Shown: positions 1 through 11,871 of the stretch, one piece after another
Numbering within the stretch: the stretch's first letter is position 1
How the letters are laid out: each line of letters begins with the position of its first letter
Source: Mucor racemosus
Lineage: Eukaryota > Mucoromycota > Mucoromycetes > Mucorales > Mucoraceae
Length of the DNA: 64,000 nt
Direction: 5' to 3'
Assembly: GCA_027405735.1 (NCBI GenBank)
Contig: JAPEHQ010000013.1
Coordinates: forward strand, 1,178,001-1,242,000
Position numbers and translations under genes: made by a program
The notes under the pieces: generated by a model
Database searches by the model: none
Told to the model about the DNA's origin: nothing
Seen by the model: the letters and a program-made list of their open reading frames with translations, nothing else

Positions 1-100
1 TGGCAAATTAAGAATGATCAAGACCAAATAAAGTGGAATTATTTATACGTTTATGTGAAGCAATAAAGCGAAAAAAAAAAAAAAAAATAATATAATATAA

Positions 101-2868
101 TTATAAATGACTTTCTTGTAATTGGTATAATTGTTGATCATCGAAAGCAGCTTCCAACACTTGCCAGATATTCTTTGCATAACAGAATTGAATTTCGCCT
201 CGAACAGTTTCAGGAACATCAGTTTCAACATCTTTTTGATTTCTAGCAGGAATTACAATTTTACGGATACCAGCACGATGGGCAGAAATGATTTTTTCTT
301 TGATGCCACCTACAGGCAATACTTGGCCACGCAAAGATATTTCACCTGTCATGGCTGTGGTAGTAGGAACGCATTTACCAGAGTAAAGTGATACCAAGGC
401 ACAAACTAATGTAACGCCTATATAGAAATATATTTGAGTAATTGATTTTGAGTTCTTTTTGTTTTATGATATTTGTTTATACCTGCACTTGGTCCATCTT
501 TAGGAATAGATCCACTGGGGAAATGAATATGGATATCATCATCTTGCACCATTTTTTCCTTTGCATGTGTAGTAAGTTTGAGTGCATAGGCATGCGATTT
601 GACCCAAGACAAGGCAAGTTTAGCAGATTCTTGAATCACATTTCCCAACGAGCCTGTTAAATGAAGATGACCATCTCCAGGCATTTTAGATGCTTCTACA
701 AACAATATACCACCATTGCCACTACCAGAGTAAGCCAAACCTGTTACTACACCTGCATATGATTCACGTTCAGATACTTCCTTTTCAAACTTGATGTTGC
801 CCAATATAGTTTCAACATCTCGAACATTTACATATGGGTTATAGTCTTCTTTGCTCTGCTTTTCTTGAAGATTAGCCATTTCCACACATTTAGCTCGTAC
901 AACAGACGCTAATGTTCTTTCAAGGTTACGTACGCCGCTCTCACGAGTGTAATTTTCAGCAATATGCAAGATAGCTTCATCTGCAAGTTTGACGTGTTCA
1001 GGTTGTAGACCATGTGCATTTACTTGCTTGGGTATTAAGTGGGTCTTTGCTATATGTAATTTCTCTTCAAAGGTATAGCCATGAAGCTCAATTACTTCCA
1101 TGCGATCTAATAAAGGCTCAGGAATGGTATCTAAAGAATTTGCAGTAGCAATAAACAAGATGTTTGACAAATCAAATGGAACATTAAGATAATGATCAGA
1201 GAAACTACAATTTTGTTCAGGGTCCAATACTTCTAATAAAGCAGCTGCAGGATCTCCATAGTGAGATGAATGGACAAGTTTGTCGATTTCATCCAAAAGT
1301 ATAAGGGGATTATTAACTTTACATTTGCGTAAACCTTGAATAATCAAGCCTGGCATAGCTCCAACATATGTTCGACGATGTCCTCTGCATAATTTTAGCA
1401 TTATGAGATATTGCAAATTGTGATGTGATACAAAACTTACCTCATGTCTGCTTCATCTCTAACGCCTCCCAAAGATATACGATGGAATTCACGAGACATT
1501 GATTGTGCTATTGATTTACCCAAAGATGTTTTTCCAACACCAGGCTATTCAAAGCATTAAAACTTGGCTGCATGTAATGAAAAGTGCATTATATACTTAC
1601 AGGACCTACAAGACAAAGAATAGGAGCCTTCAGATCTCCCTTCAATTTGATAACAGACAAATATTCAATTATTCGCTTTTTGACATGTTCCAAACCAAAA
1701 TGATCTTGAGCAAGTTGATTTTTAGAGCGTTGAATATCTAATTGTTGGCTTCCGCTTATGCTCCAAGGTAAATCAGCTAACCATTCAAGATAATTACGCG
1801 ACACGGCCCATTCCGATGAAGATGGTTGAAGACGTTTAATGCGTTTGAGTTCTCTTTGAGCTATTGTTACAACTTCATTTGGTAAATTGGCTTGTACTAA
1901 TCTTTTATGGAGATCAGATAATTCATCTTCTTCTTGAGGTCCACCTGTCAATGCCTTTTTATTATCATTACCCAATTCATCTTGAATAGCCTCCAACTAA
2001 TACAGCACATTTATTACTATTATATTCAGTATATAAAGCTGTGGTTATATCTTACCTGTTGACGCAAGTAAAATTCTCGTTGTTTCTTGCTCAATTTACC
2101 ATCAATTCCAGCACCCAAATTATCAGATATTTGCAATACATGTAATTGTCTCGTCAAGAATTCGCATGCTTTTTGTAGCCGATCATCCAGTGAAACAGTG
2201 GTAAGCATAAGCAAACGTTCATCAAATGTAGTTTCAATCAAACACACCAACAAATCAGCTAAAGCGGATATCGGCATAGTATTTACTACCTTTGTAAGTT
2301 GTGTTAACAGTGTATCTGGCAATTGCAATTCCTTCATTTTAGAAACAAATATTTGACTCAATTGCTTGAAATTCAATGTATTTTCATCTGTTGAAACAGT
2401 AGGTTTTGGAAAATAATTGACATGAGCAACCCAACAACCAGGAAATGCCATAGATGGAGTATTTTGTGTATATCGATCTACTTTAAATCTTGATACACCT
2501 TCAACAAAGACACCGAAAAGGTTGATACCTGAACGTTGCACACGAACAATACGAGCCAAACATCCAAAATCCATCAAACGATGTCTGTCTCTTACACTCA
2601 CTAAACCAGCTTCATCTTGTTGAGGAATAGGTACCAGAGGTGCTTGAGAACCAACTACAGCGGTTTCTTCAAAATTGGCATGGCATGGTTTTAATGGAAT
2701 ACATGCAATGTAAATATCATGCGATTTGGTATTGGTGGAACGAAAGTAGCTTTTAGTCAATTCAGTCGCTTGTTTACCTCTAATTAAGAGACGCAGAATG
2801 ACAGAAGGTAACAAGACTTTTGATTCTAGAGGGACTACAATGAGTTTTTCAGGATATGAACTGTTCAT
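101..2868 (-). CDS. LONP2: Peroxisomal Lon protease (LONP2-like), 5 exons
   Basis: Exons (complement): 2868-2056, 1996-1601, 1544-1441, 1384-483, 417-101. All four introns are GT-AG, 56-65 nt, and the frame closes to 843 aa. It is an ATP-dependent serine protease: an N-terminal Lon substrate-binding domain (about 8-245), an AAA+ module with Walker A GPPGVGKT (402-409) and Walker B LILLDEID (D469, E470), then the Lon protease domain with the Ser-Lys dyad S737 (in KDGPSAG) and K780 (in GGIKEK). The 43-residue spacing equals that of E. coli Lon S679/K722. The C-terminus is Ser-His-Leu, a plausible PTS1, and no mitochondrial presequence is seen before MNSSYPEKL, so a peroxisomal matrix location is inferred. 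The role known for the family is quality control of matrix proteins. Family call is very sure; location is likely. Confidence 0.95.
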
Positions 2869-3324
2869 TATTGCAAGTTAGAAAATATTTAAGGGAAAAA
2901 CAAGAAGAGAACAGAAGTTTTACAGGGAAAAAAAAAAGCTATTAAATTCTTATTTGTACAACATGTGAAATAACCACACTTTGAAGCTTTGTTAACAAGT
3001 TCACATCAGTGTCACGAGAGAAAACCTTACGAGTAAAGTTGCATTGGTGAATACAAACAAGTATGAATTGTATTCATGCAACTTTTTATTAGTGTATAGA
3101 TTAATCTATCAAAATGTCAGCAATCTAAAGCAATGGTAGGATTGGCCATTTTTGATGGATAATTAAAAGATGTTTATTAGCATTGGAATAAATCCTGTAT
3201 GCATAGATACAAATATAAATCCTAAATGACATGTATTTGTATTGCTTATAAGAAAAAGCTATTAAATGTGGGTGGGAATGTTGCACAAGCATCTACTTGA
3301 ATTCGGGCCACTTTTTGTTTATAT
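2869..3324. other. Intergenic, LONP2 promoter side
   Basis: AT-rich gap between the LONP2 start and the stop of the upstream gene on the same strand. It should hold the LONP2 promoter. No ORF, repeat or RNA gene was seen. Confidence 0.6.
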
Positions 3325-4931
3325 TTATTTCATATATAAGGTTATTAATTCATCAGAAGCATTAATATGATCCATTTTTTCAGTTGTTTCCAACAGAGCT
3401 AATTTAATTACACTTTCTAATAGCAATAAATTCAAATTATTATCAAATGGTGTTAATTTGGAAGTGTTGCTAGTATTGTTCTTTTTCTCAGTTTCATTAT
3501 CACTATCACTATCACTATCATCCTCATTCACTTCTTCTGTCCATAAACCAACTGCATACCAATCTGATTCTTGTAATTCTTCTTTAATAATCTCTGGTGC
3601 TGCTTCCTTGACTTCTACTACAGTTTCTTTACTTTCCTCGTCCTTTTCATGCTTGTTTACTTTCATTACAAGCACCGGAGATTTGGCGTCTTCAATATTC
3701 AATAACTCACCACTTTGTGTATAATACATGCGATCAATATGGCTCACATCCAAGATCTTGGTCTGCTGTTCTCCCTCTTCATGATAACGACCATCATCTG
3801 TATCTTCAATAATTGATAATTCATAGCTGAATTCACTAGTATTTTTTACAGCCAAAGAGGCCTTAAAAAACTCTTCCTTCCATGTAAATGCATCTGATGA
3901 GGCCACACGTTGATTAGCTGAGAATAATGAATATAATTTGACACAGAAAACCACGTTTTTTCCCTTTAAGATATTGGATGCTTGGATCAATTTGGCAGGA
4001 GATATAGCTGCAGTACCAGTTTTGTTCTCAATACTACGTAGAGATAAATGCAAGCTTGGAATAGCATCATCTACATTGGATAATAATTGCTTTAGGCGAG
4101 CTTTTACTTGATCTGGATTGTCCATCGGCTTGGCAGCAAAGTCATCCATGTCTGATTTAAGATCATTGCACATTTCTAAAGCTGGTTCCAAGTCGGTATT
4201 ACCATCAGCAACTGATCTAGCAATAATATCTATTGTAGGCTATCGTATTTATTAGTTTTTTTTCTTGTATCCAAAGGTTAAACCACATTTGAAAGTCTAT
4301 TGATTTACTATTGTTTCAAAGGTTTCTTTTTCATCGTCAGGAGCAGATGTTTTAGCAAAAAATATATGGAAATAATCTCTCGCATCTAGATTACATATGC
4401 ATTTTTTTTTTCAGGGAAAAATATTGTATAAATTGAGCAAGATGTCGATTGAAAAAACTGAGTTTTTGTAAATTCGAATTTAAAAATGTCGACAAATATT
4501 TTGCATGCCAAGGATTGTAATATGTTGTAGAGTTACCTTATTGTATGCTCTCAATTATGTGTAAATACTCTTTGAGTATCAAGTAAAAAATCAATTGATT
4601 TTCAAATGTGGTCATGCTTGATCGCGAGAGATATTCTCGAGGATTTAGATACAAATGTATTAAATTTACCTTTAAATTTTTGATTTTAAGATCAAGTTGC
4701 CGTTGAAGTGTACGAATCTCTCGTGTATCAGGCTTGTTCTTTGGTAATTGAGTTGTGATATATGAAGTGACGTTACGCTATAGTTTTATCAGAATTTAGA
4801 AATAGATACCAAATGAGATCATTTATTCACCTTACAATTGCAGCATTTGTTGCATGACTCAATGCAATTCTTGACACTGTTGTTACAGTTGTAACAGCAA
4901 GTTTACCAAACAAATCTTCGAGGCTAGACAT
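3325..4931 (-). CDS. Yrb30-like Ran-binding protein, 3 exons
   Basis: Exons (complement): 4931-4836, 4777-4670, 4239-3325; both junctions are phase 0 and the product is 372 aa. It resembles the fungal RanGTP-binding (Yrb30-type) family: a hydrophobic, weakly membrane-like N-terminus (MSSLEDLFGKLAVTTVTTVS), then the conserved helical block REIRTLQRQLDLKIKNL joined to TIDIIARS...GNTDLEPA, a beta-rich core with the SPAKLIQASNIL motif, and an acidic Ser/Asp-rich C-terminal part. The expected role is binding Ran-GTP in nucleocytoplasmic transport, but this rests on family resemblance recalled from memory. The second intron is 430 nt, far longer than its neighbours, and contains a coding-like stretch (see findings). 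The start is the first ATG and lies 95 bp from the divergent small ORF. Confidence 0.7.
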
Positions 4932-5025
4932 GATGTTTTGAAAAAGAAAGAAATACTACTACGGTATAAGAATTTCTTCTCAAAAGGGGTTGAATAGGCG
5001 CGACAATTATACACCATTGTCTTGC

Positions 5026-5334
5026 ATGTTCTTTATGACCGGCTTGGACGTCATTTTAGTTGCAGCGTGTAACCATCATCCTCTGGTAAAATATTGGTAC
5101 AACTACCTAACGTTCTGGCCTGAACAAGAGTTACAATCTTATCAAAATCAACATCAATATGTGCCCGCTAAATTTAACAGTGTTGGTATCACCACGATAC
5201 AAGATCGATTAATGGAACTGGAGCCGTTTCTTAATCCCCAATATTTATTCATATCGATGTGTATTACCCAATTCTTTTTAGGATTAATCAACATAAACCT
5301 AATTGTAATCAAAGCAATACTAGATTTGTTTTAG
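5026..5334 (+). CDS. Small hypothetical protein, 102 aa
   Basis: Open frame from ATG 5026 (the frame is open a little further upstream, but only to a TTG). The product has a hydrophobic N-terminal segment (MFFMTGLDVILVAAC), a polar aromatic middle (KYWYNYLTFWPEQ) and a hydrophobic C-terminal segment ending IVIKAILDLF, so it could be a small two-pass membrane protein. It is divergent from the Ran-binding gene with only 94 bp between the ATGs, which suggests a shared promoter. I do not recognise the family. The codon content looks protein-like, but an unspliced fragment of a larger gene cannot be excluded. Confidence 0.4.
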   Translation: MFFMTGLDVILVAACNHHPLVKYWYNYLTFWPEQELQSYQNQHQYVPAKFNSVGITTIQDRLMELEPFLNPQYLFISMCITQFFLGLININLIVIKAILDLF

Positions 5335-6237
5335 TTTAGTGTTTATTGTATACACTTATGTTTTCAATTGGTTATTAAGCTACTTTTTATTGATACATTA
5401 ATATGATTAAGCTGAGGAAAGTGCCATCATTCTTTGTATACATCTTTTGATATAGTTGATAGTCGTACCAGTTTTCCATGAAGAAAAAAGGGAACAACGG
5501 TTGCTATGGAAACAAGATTCGTTCCTGGTTGCTATATAATGTTCCTGGTTGCTATGTAATGTTTCTGGTAGTTATTGTACCTGTCAAAATTAATCTATTT
5601 GGTTACCATGGTGATTTTTTTTTTGATTCAGATGTATAGATTTTCCCAAACAACAACATAATAAAATGACTATTTTTAGCATAGTATCCTTGTCCCATCA
5701 CTGTTAGTTTCAACATAAGAATCATCTTATAAATATTTGTCTTTTTAACTCGGAGTACGAGACTAATGTACCGAGACAAAAGGCAGAACAAAAGACGAGA
5801 CGCATTGATTTAGTAAGATAATACAAGATAGTTTCTATCAAGAAATGGTATTTTCGGAATAATCTTATTATTAAAAATAACTAATGAGGAAATATACCTT
5901 ATCAGTTTCGATATGAATCAAAGAGGATCTTCATAATTTCTGGAATCTAATTTGAGATGAGATTGTTCCCATTTCCAAACCATATTTGTTATGCAAAACC
6001 TGGAAAAAGTTTTCCATTTATGGCCCTGAGTATCAAACATGTCTGATTTAAGGCTCAATTTGTTAAAAGGAAAATTGGAAACAAAAAAAAAAAAAAAAAA
6101 GTGGCCCGAGCCTTTCAAGCACAAGAGATTTACATATAAAAAGGACACATGTATCATTTCTTGTGTTTCTTTTACTACTAAATATTCCTCTTTTTTCTCT
6201 CTCTTTTTTCGTTTTTTTTTATCAATAAAAACTAGAA
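5335..6237. other. Intergenic with short tandem repeats; branching-enzyme promoter
   Basis: No gene seen. A tandem 20-bp repeat lies at 5521-5580 (listed separately). Upstream of the branching enzyme the sequence becomes a long pyrimidine tract (about 6180-6222, T/C-rich) that ends just before ATAAAAACTAGAAATG, typical of promoters and 5' leaders in these fungi. Confidence 0.6.
5521..5580. repeat. 20-bp tandem repeat, about 3 units
   Basis: Two near-identical units GTTCCTGGTTGCTATATAAT (5521-5540) and the same with G for A (5541-5560) are followed by a diverged third unit (5561-5580). A further partial match, GGTTGCTATGGAAAC, lies just upstream. Confidence 0.8.
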
Positions 6238-8638
6238 ATGTCTGCTTCAAACGTTCCCACTTTCCAAGAGGAAGTATCTCCTGGACGTGTCCTTACCATG
6301 TCTGCTGATGGTACTGGTCTTTCTGTAGTTGACCCTTGGTTGGAGCCTTTCAATGATGCTCTTAGAGAAAGGTAAAATATAAACACGTAATTCAACAATA
6401 TATAAAAAAAAACCTAACCAAACAATTAGATATGCTACATTTGAAAAGTATGATGAACAAATCAAGAATACAATTGGTTATGATGAATTTACCAAAGGTT
6501 ATGAATATTTTGGTTTCAATGTTCAAAACGATAACAGTGTCATGTATCGTGAATGGGCTCCTAATGCTGTCACTGCTAGTTTGGTTGGTGATTTCAGTAA
6601 GTAACACTAGGTTCTGTTGGGGGATGTTGGAGAATTGAGGAACAGGAATATTCGGGATAGCACGGAGAATCAAAGCATTTCTTACTCATGTAACCTTGAA
6701 TTCTTTTTTAGATAACTGGGATGTAAATGCTCATGTAATGACTCGAAACAAGTATGGTGTATATGAGATTCTTGTTGGCCCTAATGCTAATGGTAAGGTT
6801 GCTATTCCTCATGGAAGTAAAGTCAAGGTAATATTATATAAATCGGATTGGTGTGAAAGGAAATTGACGAATTATTTTCAATTAGATCACTATGACAATG
6901 CCTCATACCGGAGAACGTATTTATCGTTTACCTGCTTGGATCAACTATGTTACTCAAGATCTTAACGTGAGTGCAACTTATGATGCTATCTTTTGGAACC
7001 CTGAATCAGAATATGTATTCAAAAACGCTCGACCCAAGCGTCCTGAATCTATTCGTGTATATGAAGCTCATGGTAAGTTTGTCTTTCAGAAAAGATAGTT
7101 TTGGCAACGATTTGTTATTTCTTTACTAAATCCGGTCTTATCTTGTTACAGTTGGTATCTCATCTCCCGAACCTCGTTGTGCTACATACAAGGAATTTAC
7201 AAAGAACATTTTACCTCGTATTGCCTATGATGGTTACAATACAATCCAGTTAATGGCTGTTATGGAGCATGCTTACTATGCCTCATTTGGTTATCAAGTT
7301 ACTTCTTTCTTTGCTCCATCTAGCCGCTATGGTACTCCTGATGATTTAAAGGAATTAATTGATACTGCTCATGGTTTAGGTATTACAGTCTTGTTGGATC
7401 TTGTTCATTCTCATGCTTGTAAAAACGTTGCTGATGGTCTCAACATGTTTGATGGGTCTGATCATTGTTATTTCCATGCTGGTCCCAAGGGTCGTCATGA
7501 ATTATGGGATTCTCGTTTATTCAATTATGGTAACTTTGAAGTTATGCGTTTCTTGATGTCAAATTTAAGATATTGGATGGATGTATTTCAATTTGATGGT
7601 TTTAGATTTGATGGTGTTACATCTATGCTTTACAAACATCATGGTATTGGATTTGGTTTCTCTGGTGATTACCATGAATACTTTGGTGATAACGTAGATG
7701 ATGAAGGTGTCATGTATATTCAAATTGCAAATAACTATTTGCATGAAAAATACCCTGATATGGTAACTATTGCTGAGGATGTTTCTGGTATGCCTGGTTC
7801 TTGTCGTCCTGTTCGTGAAGGTGGTCTCGGTTTTGATTATCGTCTTTCTATGGCTATTCCTGATATGTGGATTAAAATGTTGAAGGAAGAATCTGATGAT
7901 GATTGGAAGATGGGACATATTGTACACATTTTGACTAATCGTCGTTATTTGGAAAAGACCATCGGTTATTGTGAATCTCACGATCAAGCTCTTGTTGGTG
8001 ATAAAACATTAGCATTCTGGTTGATGGATAAAGAAATGTATACAAATATGAGTGATATGACACCTTTAACTCCTATTATTGACCGTGGTATTGCTTTACA
8101 CAAGATGATTAGAATGATTACTCATGGCCTTGGCGGTGAAGGTTATCTTAACTTTGAAGGTAATGAATTTGGTCATCCTGAATGGCTTGATTTCCCTCGT
8201 GCTGGTAACGATTCTAGCTTCCAATATGCTCGTCGTCAATGGAATGTTCTTGATGATAAATTATTACGTTACAAGTATTTGAATGAATGGGATCGTGCTA
8301 TGCAATTGACAGAAGAACGTTTCGGTTGGTTACATTCTCCTCAAGCTTTTGTTTCTCGTAAAAATGATGGTGATAAGGTTGTTGTATTTGAACGTGCTAA
8401 TGTGTTGTTTATTTTCAATTTCCATCCTACACAATCTTTCACCGATTATCGTGTTGGTGTTGAACAAGCTGGTAAATTCAAGATTGTTTTGAATTCTGAT
8501 GACAAACAATTTTTGGGTCATGAACGCGTAGATAATAGCACTGAATTCTTTACTACGCCTGGAGATTGGGATAACAGACCCAACTGGCTCCAAGTTTATA
8601 TCCCTAGCCGTACTTGTATACTCTTGGCAAAGGTCTAA
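6238..8638 (+). CDS. GLC3: 1,4-alpha-glucan (glycogen) branching enzyme, 5 exons
   Basis: Exons: 6238-6371, 6430-6596, 6712-6827, 6886-7072, 7152-8638; the frame closes to 696 aa, the usual length for eukaryotic branching enzymes. It cuts alpha-1,4 chains and re-attaches them through alpha-1,6 links during glycogen synthesis in the cytosol. The N-terminal CBM48-like region includes REWAPNA and GDFNNWD (about 75-110). The GH13 barrel shows region [10 protein letters not shown], region [13 protein letters not shown] with nucleophile D355, region III IAEDVSG with acid/base E410, and region [10 protein letters not shown] with D479. These numbers lie only two residues from those of human GBE1 (D357, E412, D481). 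A C-terminal all-beta domain ends CILLAKV. Nothing is broken; all intron phases agree. The T/C-rich leader ends at the first ATG. Confidence 0.97.
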
Positions 8639-9947
8639 ATCCCCTTCTTTTTTCTCGCATCCCTTTTTTTTTATAGTCTAATATATCACATACACATTAT
8701 TTGTAACAAAAAAAAAACACTACAAAAAACACATTGATTTTACCTTTCATAAGCAACTTATCAAAACATCAGCTTCCATTCCAAATAAATCATGTCATAT
8801 TTTCTCTTTTTTTAAATAAAAAAATCATTCTATTATCAAACTGAAACAAAAAGACAAATTACTCCCAGTTTTTTGGTGTTGGTTGCAAAACAATCCATCT
8901 AGACAAGGAGATCATAACATAGTATAGAAACTGTGGTTATTTTTGAGCAAACACACACAAAGAATGCATCAAGTCATGAATTTCTAAGCAGATGCACAAT
9001 CAAATGTACGTGTCTGATCGAAAAGCTTGAATACTAGAGAAATCCGTTTTTAGAGAATTTCAAACTGATATTCCAAATGTTCTGATGATTAATAGTCGTT
9101 AAAAAAAATAGCATAATATACCCAAGATGCTACAAATTGTACAACATGCAAAGGATTTACTTTGTCCTACTCTCTGCCCAAGAATAAACTCCTTTTACTG
9201 AAAAAAAAGGTCGAGAAAAATATATTATTGCAGGTTTCAGTTTTGGAGAGTTACTTTTCAAAATTGAATCGCACCATGTTTTCAATAGATAATCAAAACG
9301 AAAAAAATGCAAATGTATTAATAAAATGCTAGAAAATAATCATACATTATATATTTTTATCTATTATACTCTATTGACCTAAATAAATATTTTAAAATCT
9401 GTTTGCAAGTTTTCCAATGCCATCAATCCCAAAAATAAAGAAATGCTAATTTGAATCGATAAATCCAAATAATAATTGTATTCTGTATGCTAAATACTGA
9501 ATGAATAGAGTGACATAATATGAACAATTCGAACAGAAGAAAACTGTGCGAAATAGAACATTTCTCCACAAAAAATGCATTTAGAGATTAATTTTGTGAT
9601 GTGCAAATCTAATAATAACCATTTAATTTAATAAATCAAAATAATAAAACGAAATTATATGCACAACATTATCATAAAAAGCTGAAGTACATTTTAAATA
9701 AAATCCAATTCATCTTATACAACCAAAGATGGCTACAAAATGTTAAAAATAACCATATACACATTTATCAGCATGGCTGATTTGGGCTTAGTTACGCCAT
9801 CGAAAAAGGCAAAAAAGCAAGGCAAAGAGGCTTACATTTGGTATAAATTTAGGATATAATATGATCAAAAAGACAAAAGAGGTTTTATACCTTTTTCTAT
9901 CCCTTTCTCTTTCTCTTTATTATACCCAATTCAATTTAGCTTGAAAT
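8639..9947. other. Intergenic, no gene seen
   Basis: About 1.3 kb of AT-rich sequence with many stops in all frames. It begins with the branching-enzyme 3' region (T-rich tract, AATAAA-like strings near 8790-8820) and ends with a C/T-rich promoter-like tract (9890-9920) before the next gene. Confidence 0.6.
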
Positions 9948-11822
9948 ATGCCATTTATAGTTTCAGAAGCAGCAGCTACTGCAATTTTCACATTAACTCG
10001 AATTTTATATGATTCGGCGCTAGGCGTTGTTGCATTAATTCTTTTCAGTAAGCTTCCAAGTGGATCTAGTGCCAAATTTTGGTACGAGCAACCTGATCTA
10101 GTTGCAAAAATCACATCACTATTTGATCCTTGTGGGCCAACTGGAAAACGAGGAGTTAGATCTACCAATGCAATAGCCGTTTGTTGCTTAATTCTGACAT
10201 TAGCTCTTAACATTATACCAACAGTACTCAGTAAATTAAGCCCTATCGCTACAACAACTATTGAAGGCGAGACAAATTCAACCATGTCTCCAATCAACAA
10301 CATTTTCATTCCTACATTAACAGATATAAATGTGCCGCATCTATCAGAACCTGCTTTATCTCAACAAGCAGCAACTAAATTTTTATGTGGATATTTACCA
10401 TATGGATGTAATGATGCCAAGAATGTTACGATTGCAAAGATCAAATGGGATCTTATTGAAATTGAACCAATTGCATTTTATACAAACAACAGCTTAATTG
10501 TATCTATCAATGATACATTTGCCACTGAAACTACACCACAGCAATTCATATCCATTGCCAAAAATACATTTATTGCGAATAATTATAGCACTGTTGCATT
10601 TCGCAGTGGAATGGCTGCTGTCTATACAAATACAAGTATTTATGATGCAGATGATATAACTAGTCCATTAGATATTTTGCATGCAGATCAATTTTTCCCG
10701 TTAGCAACACCTGATTTATCTGATTTATTAAGACAAGGTAGACGTAGAGGTGAAGGAGTACCTGTCAACGGAAGTGTTGATAGGGCAGAACGTTGGAGTG
10801 CTATACATCGAACATCTACATTATCTACTGTTCTATGGCAAACAGTAAATGCACATGCTGGCGTTGTAAGTACTTTAGATGAAGAAGATTGCTTTCTTTG
10901 CCAATTGGTTGGCATTACTGCTACACAAGCATCCAGTTTACAACAAATTACAACGAGTTCATATGCAGTACAAACAGCAGTTGATAGCAATTATCGCCTT
11001 GGTACAGTGCTTTGTCTGCTTGAACCATCTTTATCAACACAGCAAATGTCTTATTGGTGTTTGCATACATATACTCAACTTTGGAATGTTAAACATGAAC
11101 AAAATCCTTACTCTTTCTTTGGAAGTTATGATGATTCAGCTTGGGGAGCAGAACAAGCATCACAATCAACAACTAGTACGCCATTCCCGTTCTTTCCGCC
11201 ACCTTCTGGTCTGGAAACAAATCGAACCTATATACCTATTGTCCCCATCTTTGAAATTAGAAGTAAAGGCCAATGTAGTAGTGATTGGGATTTCAAAACC
11301 CAAAGCATTCAAACTTGGATGCAACAATGTATTTATAGCGATTTAGGACAAGTCAGTATAAGTGAATTAGAGGCCATTGCTAGAAACATTTGGCAATTGG
11401 GTAGCACAATTACAGTAGGTGGATTCTTGGTAACTGCCAGTTATTTTAGCCATACTGTGGGCATCTCAATTGGATTATTGCCTCAAATTATTATTGGAAT
11501 ATCTATCGTGTTTTGCATTGTAGGTAATCTCCTAATTAACCTTGTAACCAGTGCAGTACATCGAAGATCTCTTTATCAAGTTATGCGAGTTATGGTTCCT
11601 GCAAGTCGAGATCCTTATAAAGTAATGGATAGAACAGCACCAACAAATACATTACGTTTAGTCGATTCTGTATTTGATAAGGATGTTTCTTATTTAAAGT
11701 TGAATAATCGAATGATTGTTACATTATCTGAAAGTCAAGAAATACATTTATCTAATCAAGATATGGGAAAGGATGAAATTCATGATCAAAATTGGTCAAG
11801 AAGACAGTTAATTAGTTTTTAG
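9948..11822 (+). CDS. Intronless membrane protein of unknown function, 624 aa
   Basis: Single uninterrupted frame from the first ATG after a pyrimidine-rich leader. Predicted by eye: a hydrophobic segment near 11-35, a second at 77-97 (AIAVCCLILTLALNIIPTVL), a large hydrophilic domain of roughly 380 residues with many N-glycosylation sequons (NST, NVT, NDT, NYS, NTS, NGS, NRT) and scattered Cys, then two or three hydrophobic segments around 480-540 (GGFLVTASYF; IIIGISIVFCIVGNLLINLV) and a short polar tail. This suggests a membrane protein with a large lumenal or extracellular domain. I recognise no domain. It ends only 49 bp from the stop of the convergent dolichol kinase gene. Confidence 0.85.
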   Translation: MPFIVSEAAATAIFTLTRILYDSALGVVALILFSKLPSGSSAKFWYEQPDLVAKITSLFDPCGPTGKRGVRSTNAIAVCCLILTLALNIIPTVLSKLSPIATTTIEGETNSTMSPINNIFIPTLTDINVPHLSEPALSQQAATKFLCGYLPYGCNDAKNVTIAKIKWDLIEIEPIAFYTNNSLIVSINDTFATETTPQQFISIAKNTFIANNYSTVAFRSGMAAVYTNTSIYDADDITSPLDILHADQFFPLATPDLSDLLRQGRRRGEGVPVNGSVDRAERWSAIHRTSTLSTVLWQTVNAHAGVVSTLDEEDCFLCQLVGITATQASSLQQITTSSYAVQTAVDSNYRLGTVLCLLEPSLSTQQMSYWCLHTYTQLWNVKHEQNPYSFFGSYDDSAWGAEQASQSTTSTPFPFFPPPSGLETNRTYIPIVPIFEIRSKGQCSSDWDFKTQSIQTWMQQCIYSDLGQVSISELEAIARNIWQLGSTITVGGFLVTASYFSHTVGISIGLLPQIIIGISIVFCIVGNLLINLVTSAVHRRSLYQVMRVMVPASRDPYKVMDRTAPTNTLRLVDSVFDKDVSYLKLNNRMIVTLSESQEIHLSNQDMGKDEIHDQNWSRRQLISF

Positions 11823-11871
11823 TATGTATTTATATTATTTTTAATAATTAAAAGAGTGTTTGATTGTATTT

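Noticed and set aside
101..2868. Possible frameshifts or broken Lon gene
   Set aside because: The apparent breaks are all explained by GT-AG introns with matching phases; the protein is complete.
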